In this document: positions 38,872 through 41,408 of the stretch, piece after piece
Layout of the letters: every line of letters starts with the position of its first letter
How positions within the stretch are numbered: position 1 is the first letter of the stretch
From: Planctomycetota bacterium
Lineage (GTDB): Bacteria; Planctomycetota; Phycisphaerae; Phycisphaerales; Phycisphaeraceae
Assembly (NCBI GenBank): GCA_021413865.1
Contig: JAIOPN010000006.1
Coordinates: 1-41,408, forward strand
Reading direction: 5' to 3'
Length of the DNA stretch: 41,408 bases
Made by a program: the position numbers and the translations under genes
Notes under the pieces: model-generated
What the model saw: only the letters and a program-made list of their open reading frames with translations
The model's database searches: none
Told to the model about the DNA's origin: nothing

Positions 38872-39726
38872 ATGAAAATCCCTCCCTACTGGAGCAAGGC
38901 ACGCTACCCCGACAACGCCGGCGGAAGCCGCGACGGTTTCGTCGCGCATGGCTGGTCGTACACGTCGCTCGAAGACGCCGTGAACCAGGCATCGCTCCGC
39001 GCCAGGCGTGTTTTTGAAATGCTTGCGCGACGCGAGGAACCCGAGAGATACGGCTACCTCGATCGGCCCCTCAGAGAAGAAATCATCCGTGAGATATCCG
39101 ACGGAAAGACGCTGGCCGCGCTGATCACCCGCAACCGCTACGGCGCGCTCGTGCTCAACAGTGCCAACGTTCTTTTCGCCGACGTGGATCATCCGCCCGT
39201 CAAAGCCCATAGGCTCGTCAAGTGGCTCCTATTGGGGCCCTGGCGGCGCGAAGCAAGGCGGCAGGAATTGATCGCCGAGACGACGCAGAAAATCGAGGAG
39301 TGGGCACGGGACAACCCCACGCGTGGCTTCCGCCTCTACCGCACCCTGCGGGGCCTGCGGCTGCTCTTCACCGACAAACTCTACGAACCGACATCCGAAG
39401 AAACGATGACAACCCTCCGCGCGCTGGGCTCCGACCCGATGTACATCAAGTTGACCCGGCAGCAAGAATGCTTCCGCGCCCGCCTCACGGCCAAGCCGTG
39501 GCGCTGTGGCTGCCCCATGCCCCCCAATTCCTACCCATGGGAAACCCCGGCCGACCAAGCCGCATTCCACGAATGGGAACGGGAGTACACCCGCGTGGAA
39601 TCGCAGTTCCGCGCCTGTGAGTTCATCAAGGCCTTCGGAAAAGCCGCCGACATAGCTGCGGTGAAAATCGTGACGGCCACCCACGACCAGCTTTCAAAGC
39701 TCAATTCCGCCGCACCGCTCGCATGA
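38872..39726 (+). CDS. unrecognised 284-residue protein
   Basis: A cytoplasmic-looking protein without signal or membrane segments. No family is named with confidence. A central block VLFADVDHPP, followed about 50 residues later by GFRLYRTLRGLRLLFTDKLYEP and by MYIKLTRQQECFRARLTAKPWRCG, has the look of a conserved core with an acidic D-x-D and basic strands. A remote nucleotidyltransferase or primase-like fold is conceivable but unsupported by more than pattern. GGAG seven bases before the ATG at 38872 sets the start. Its stop overlaps the start of the hydrolase gene as ATGA, so the two are coupled. Confidence 0.72.
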   Translation: MKIPPYWSKARYPDNAGGSRDGFVAHGWSYTSLEDAVNQASLRARRVFEMLARREEPERYGYLDRPLREEIIREISDGKTLAALITRNRYGALVLNSANVLFADVDHPPVKAHRLVKWLLLGPWRREARRQELIAETTQKIEEWARDNPTRGFRLYRTLRGLRLLFTDKLYEPTSEETMTTLRALGSDPMYIKLTRQQECFRARLTAKPWRCGCPMPPNSYPWETPADQAAFHEWEREYTRVESQFRACEFIKAFGKAADIAAVKIVTATHDQLSKLNSAAPLA

Positions 39727-40436
39727 AACAAACGCGACTCATCCTCCTACCCGGCATGGATGGCACGGGCGTGATGTCCGAGCCTTTCACCCGGGTTCTC
39801 CCTCCCGAGTTGCCGCCGGCGGTCCTCTCCTACCCGCCGGACCGGGTTCTTGCTTACGACCAGATCCTCCCCCTCGTGCAAAAATCGCTCCCTTGCTTAG
39901 AACCATTCATCCTCCTTGGCGAATCTTTCTCCGGCCCGCTCGCGCTGATGGCCGCCGCGCAATCTCCGCCGGGGTTGTGCGGCGTTGTGCTCTGCGCGTC
40001 GTTTGTCCGGAGCCCGGCCCGTTGGGTGCCGCGTATGTTTCATCGAGTCGCGGGTGCGTCGGCCTCGCGCCTCGTCCCCCGTTTCATCCAACGAAAAGCT
40101 CTTCTCGGGCGTTACGTCACGCCATACCTCGCGCAGCTCCTTGATCGGGCCCACGCCACGGTCGCCCCTCCCGTCCTCGCGGCCCGCGTGCGCGCCGTGC
40201 TCGCGGTGGACGTGGTCGCGCAACTGAAAGCGTGCCCGGTCCCGATTCTCTACCTGCGGGGAGAGCACGACCGCGTCGTGTCGGAGCGATCACTGCAAAT
40301 CATCCTGCGTGAGCAGCCGTCGGTTCAGGTCGTCACCCTGCCCGCCCCGCATCTTGTATTGCAGACACAGCCAGAGGCGGCGGCGCGGGCCATCCATGCG
40401 TTCGCCAACGCCCAGGGAAGCCCCGCATTGGCATGA
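39723..40436 (+). CDS. alpha/beta hydrolase
   Basis: A 237-residue alpha/beta hydrolase. The strand-turn LILLPGMDGTG carries the oxyanion loop. LLGESFSGPLALMAAA is the nucleophile elbow with Ser in G-E-S-F-S. LYLRGEHDRVVSERS supplies the acid Asp, and the His is likely in LPAPHLVLQTQP. The last residues, GSPALA, are encoded by a REP-like repeat whose TGA ends the gene. Substrate unknown. Coupled by ATGA overlap to the 284-residue protein upstream. Confidence 0.88.
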   Translation: MKQTRLILLPGMDGTGVMSEPFTRVLPPELPPAVLSYPPDRVLAYDQILPLVQKSLPCLEPFILLGESFSGPLALMAAAQSPPGLCGVVLCASFVRSPARWVPRMFHRVAGASASRLVPRFIQRKALLGRYVTPYLAQLLDRAHATVAPPVLAARVRAVLAVDVVAQLKACPVPILYLRGEHDRVVSERSLQIILREQPSVQVVTLPAPHLVLQTQPEAAARAIHAFANAQGSPALA

Positions 40437-40445
40437 CGGGGCTGC
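40417..40445. repeat. REP-like arm, AGCCCCGnCATGC family, copy 4, overlapping a stop codon
   Basis: GAAGCCCCGCATTGGCATGA continuing CGGGGCTGC is the right arm of the family. It encodes the last six residues and the stop TGA of the alpha/beta hydrolase gene. A left arm is not seen. A further fragment, CATGACGGGGCTGC, lies at 40946-40959 and supplies the stop of the next gene. Confidence 0.8.
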
Positions 40446-40593
40446 AAACCGCCGCCTGTGCCATCTGTCCATCGTTGAAGTCTTTCCTGCACACCCTCAA
40501 TCACGAACCCGACACTCCAGCCGTCCGTAAAGACACTGAGTGTTGTTTGGATTTCATATCTCACCGTTCGTCGCGGTACGCGGGGATTGTGTG

Positions 40594-40950
40594 ATGTCAG
40601 AAAACCCCATCGAGAACGAGCCCGAGCCCGCGCCGGAGCCGGTGGAGATCACGCACGATCTCACTTGGGCGCCGATTTTCTCATGGATTTTCGTATTTAT
40701 CGCATGGTTTATCTGGTCAGGACTCAACGCTCGACGTGACGGCGGAAGCGGCACGCCAGAGGGGGAAATCGCTCTTGTCCTCGTGGTGATATGCCTTGCT
40801 TTTGGTGTGGGCTACGGCTTGGTGGGCATACGACGCGGTGGTTGGATCGACCGCGTGGTCTCCATTCTGTCATTGGCGTTGCTGGTGCCCGCGACGATCT
40901 GCCTCGCTTACGAAGGCATTGTCCATCTTTGGCTTAATCACGGACCATGA
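40594..40950 (+). CDS. small membrane protein, hypothetical
   Basis: A 118-residue protein. A Glu/Pro-rich start (ENPIENEPEPAPEPVEITHD) precedes three hydrophobic segments: APIFSWIFVFIAWFIWSGL, IALVLVVICLAFGVGYGLVG and VVSILSLALLVPATICLAYEG. No family is recognised. The ATG at 40594 was chosen over one at 40540 because the latter lacks a ribosome-binding site. The stop TGA belongs to a repeat arm (CATGACGGGGCTGC, 40946-40959). Confidence 0.68.
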   Translation: MSENPIENEPEPAPEPVEITHDLTWAPIFSWIFVFIAWFIWSGLNARRDGGSGTPEGEIALVLVVICLAFGVGYGLVGIRRGGWIDRVVSILSLALLVPATICLAYEGIVHLWLNHGP

Positions 40951-40959
40951 CGGGGCTGC
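40946..40959. repeat. REP-like arm fragment, AGCCCCGnCATGC family, copy 5
   Basis: CATGACGGGGCTGC is identical to the end of copy 4 and again contains the TGA stop of the gene before it. Beyond it, 40960-41176 shows only a short direct repeat (GTGCGGATT twice near 40995) and no gene. Confidence 0.6.
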
Positions 40960-41176
40960 GAAGCAAGTCGCGGTCACGCGATCTTTAATCTGTGCGGATT
41001 GTGCGGATTGGGTCATCCCCAATTTCCCGCTGCATGCTCACAACCGCGAACCCGCCCGTGACCGGGGGCGTTTTACCTTCGGGTCGGCCCTCGCGTGGCC
41101 GGTGAATTGTCGCCGCGGCCGTGCCGATCTGGCCGATGTAGGAACTTGGGCTAATTAAACCCTCGCGGAGCGAGCC

Positions 41177-41408
41177 TTGGATCAGCGCGGGATCACCTGG
41201 AAGCGGAGCGCCGTCGTGGGCGCGGTGGTGGTGGCCGGGGTGTACGCCCTGTTCGTCGCGCTGGCCTCGCCGCTCAACGCGACCCACGCCGCCCCCGGCA
41301 CATCACCCGCCAGCGGCACCGCGGCCACTCAGGCCGCGCCGCCGACCACCCGCGAGATGATCGGCCTTGCGGCACTCGAGGAGCGACTCGGCCGTCAGGC
41401 GCCCACCG
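41177..41408 (+). CDS. membrane-anchored protein, N-terminal part (cut by window edge)
   Basis: Seventy-seven residues are visible from a TTG at 41177, with GGAG six bases upstream; an in-frame stop at 41156-41158 excludes earlier starts. The sequence begins LDQRGITWKRSAV, a membrane anchor follows (VVGAVVVAGVYALFVALA), then an Ala/Pro/Thr-rich linker and REMIGLAALEERLGRQ. The function lies in the missing part. Confidence 0.65.
   Translation, partial: MDQRGITWKRSAVVGAVVVAGVYALFVALASPLNATHAAPGTSPASGTAATQAAPPTTREMIGLAALEERLGRQAPT

Noticed and set aside
40985-41287. Reverse-strand frame of 100 codons at the right edge
   Set aside because: No ribosome-binding site or conserved sequence; it lies opposite the TTG-started membrane protein, which has an anchor and a ribosome-binding site.

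Overview
The window comes from a GC-rich bacterium, most likely a member of the Planctomycetota and possibly of the Phycisphaerae. The best evidence is a large surface protein whose N-terminus carries the planctomycete-type EPLEGRALLS motif. Supporting evidence is the abundance of intergenic palindromic repeats and a set of DUF486, DUF2752, DUF4234 and CPXCG proteins. No phage genes, CRISPR array, rRNA or tRNA was found. The only insertion-sequence trace is an IS5-type transposase start cut by the left edge.

Layout. 1-2300: transposase start and an RloC/PrrC-type AAA ATPase with a probable anticodon-nuclease end. 2387-8765: a thioredoxin-like protein, then a five-gene MarR / MacA / MacB-ATPase / MacB-permease / outer-membrane-factor efflux operon read leftward, with a 16-bp palindrome at its promoter. 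9135-11864: perR-katG, with katG broken by one base. 12159-18983: a rightward sulfur locus made of an Rrf2 regulator, a short leader peptide ending in four Cys codons, a sulfate-binding protein, YezD, a porin, CysT, CysW and CysA. 19166-29563: a fucosidase, several hypothetical proteins, a lone dihydrolipoamide acyltransferase, a six-hairpin-type enzyme and the surface protein. 29639-33847: histidine kinase, cold-shock protein, pnp and rpsO. 34061-41408: mannose-1-phosphate guanylyltransferase, small membrane proteins, a PfkB sugar kinase, a GT4 glycosyltransferase, a CPXCG protein, an unrecognised 284-residue protein coupled to an alpha/beta hydrolase, and the start of a membrane-anchored protein.

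How the genes work together. The sulfur locus is the most coherent unit. The porin and binding protein would bring sulfate to the CysTWA importer. Rrf2 would control transcription initiation. The Cys-codon leader appears to control elongation: three mutually exclusive stem pairings and a terminator-like hairpin with a U-rich tail can be drawn between the leader peptide and the binding-protein gene. PerR has the full set of iron-sensing residues and a palindrome lies inside its own promoter, so perR-katG reads as a peroxide-response operon. The MarR operon reads as a substrate-induced efflux pump.

The second theme is repeats. At least five families of inverted repeats fill the gaps between genes. 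Two families share the same outer ends but carry different palindromic cores. Another family supplies the stop codons of three genes.
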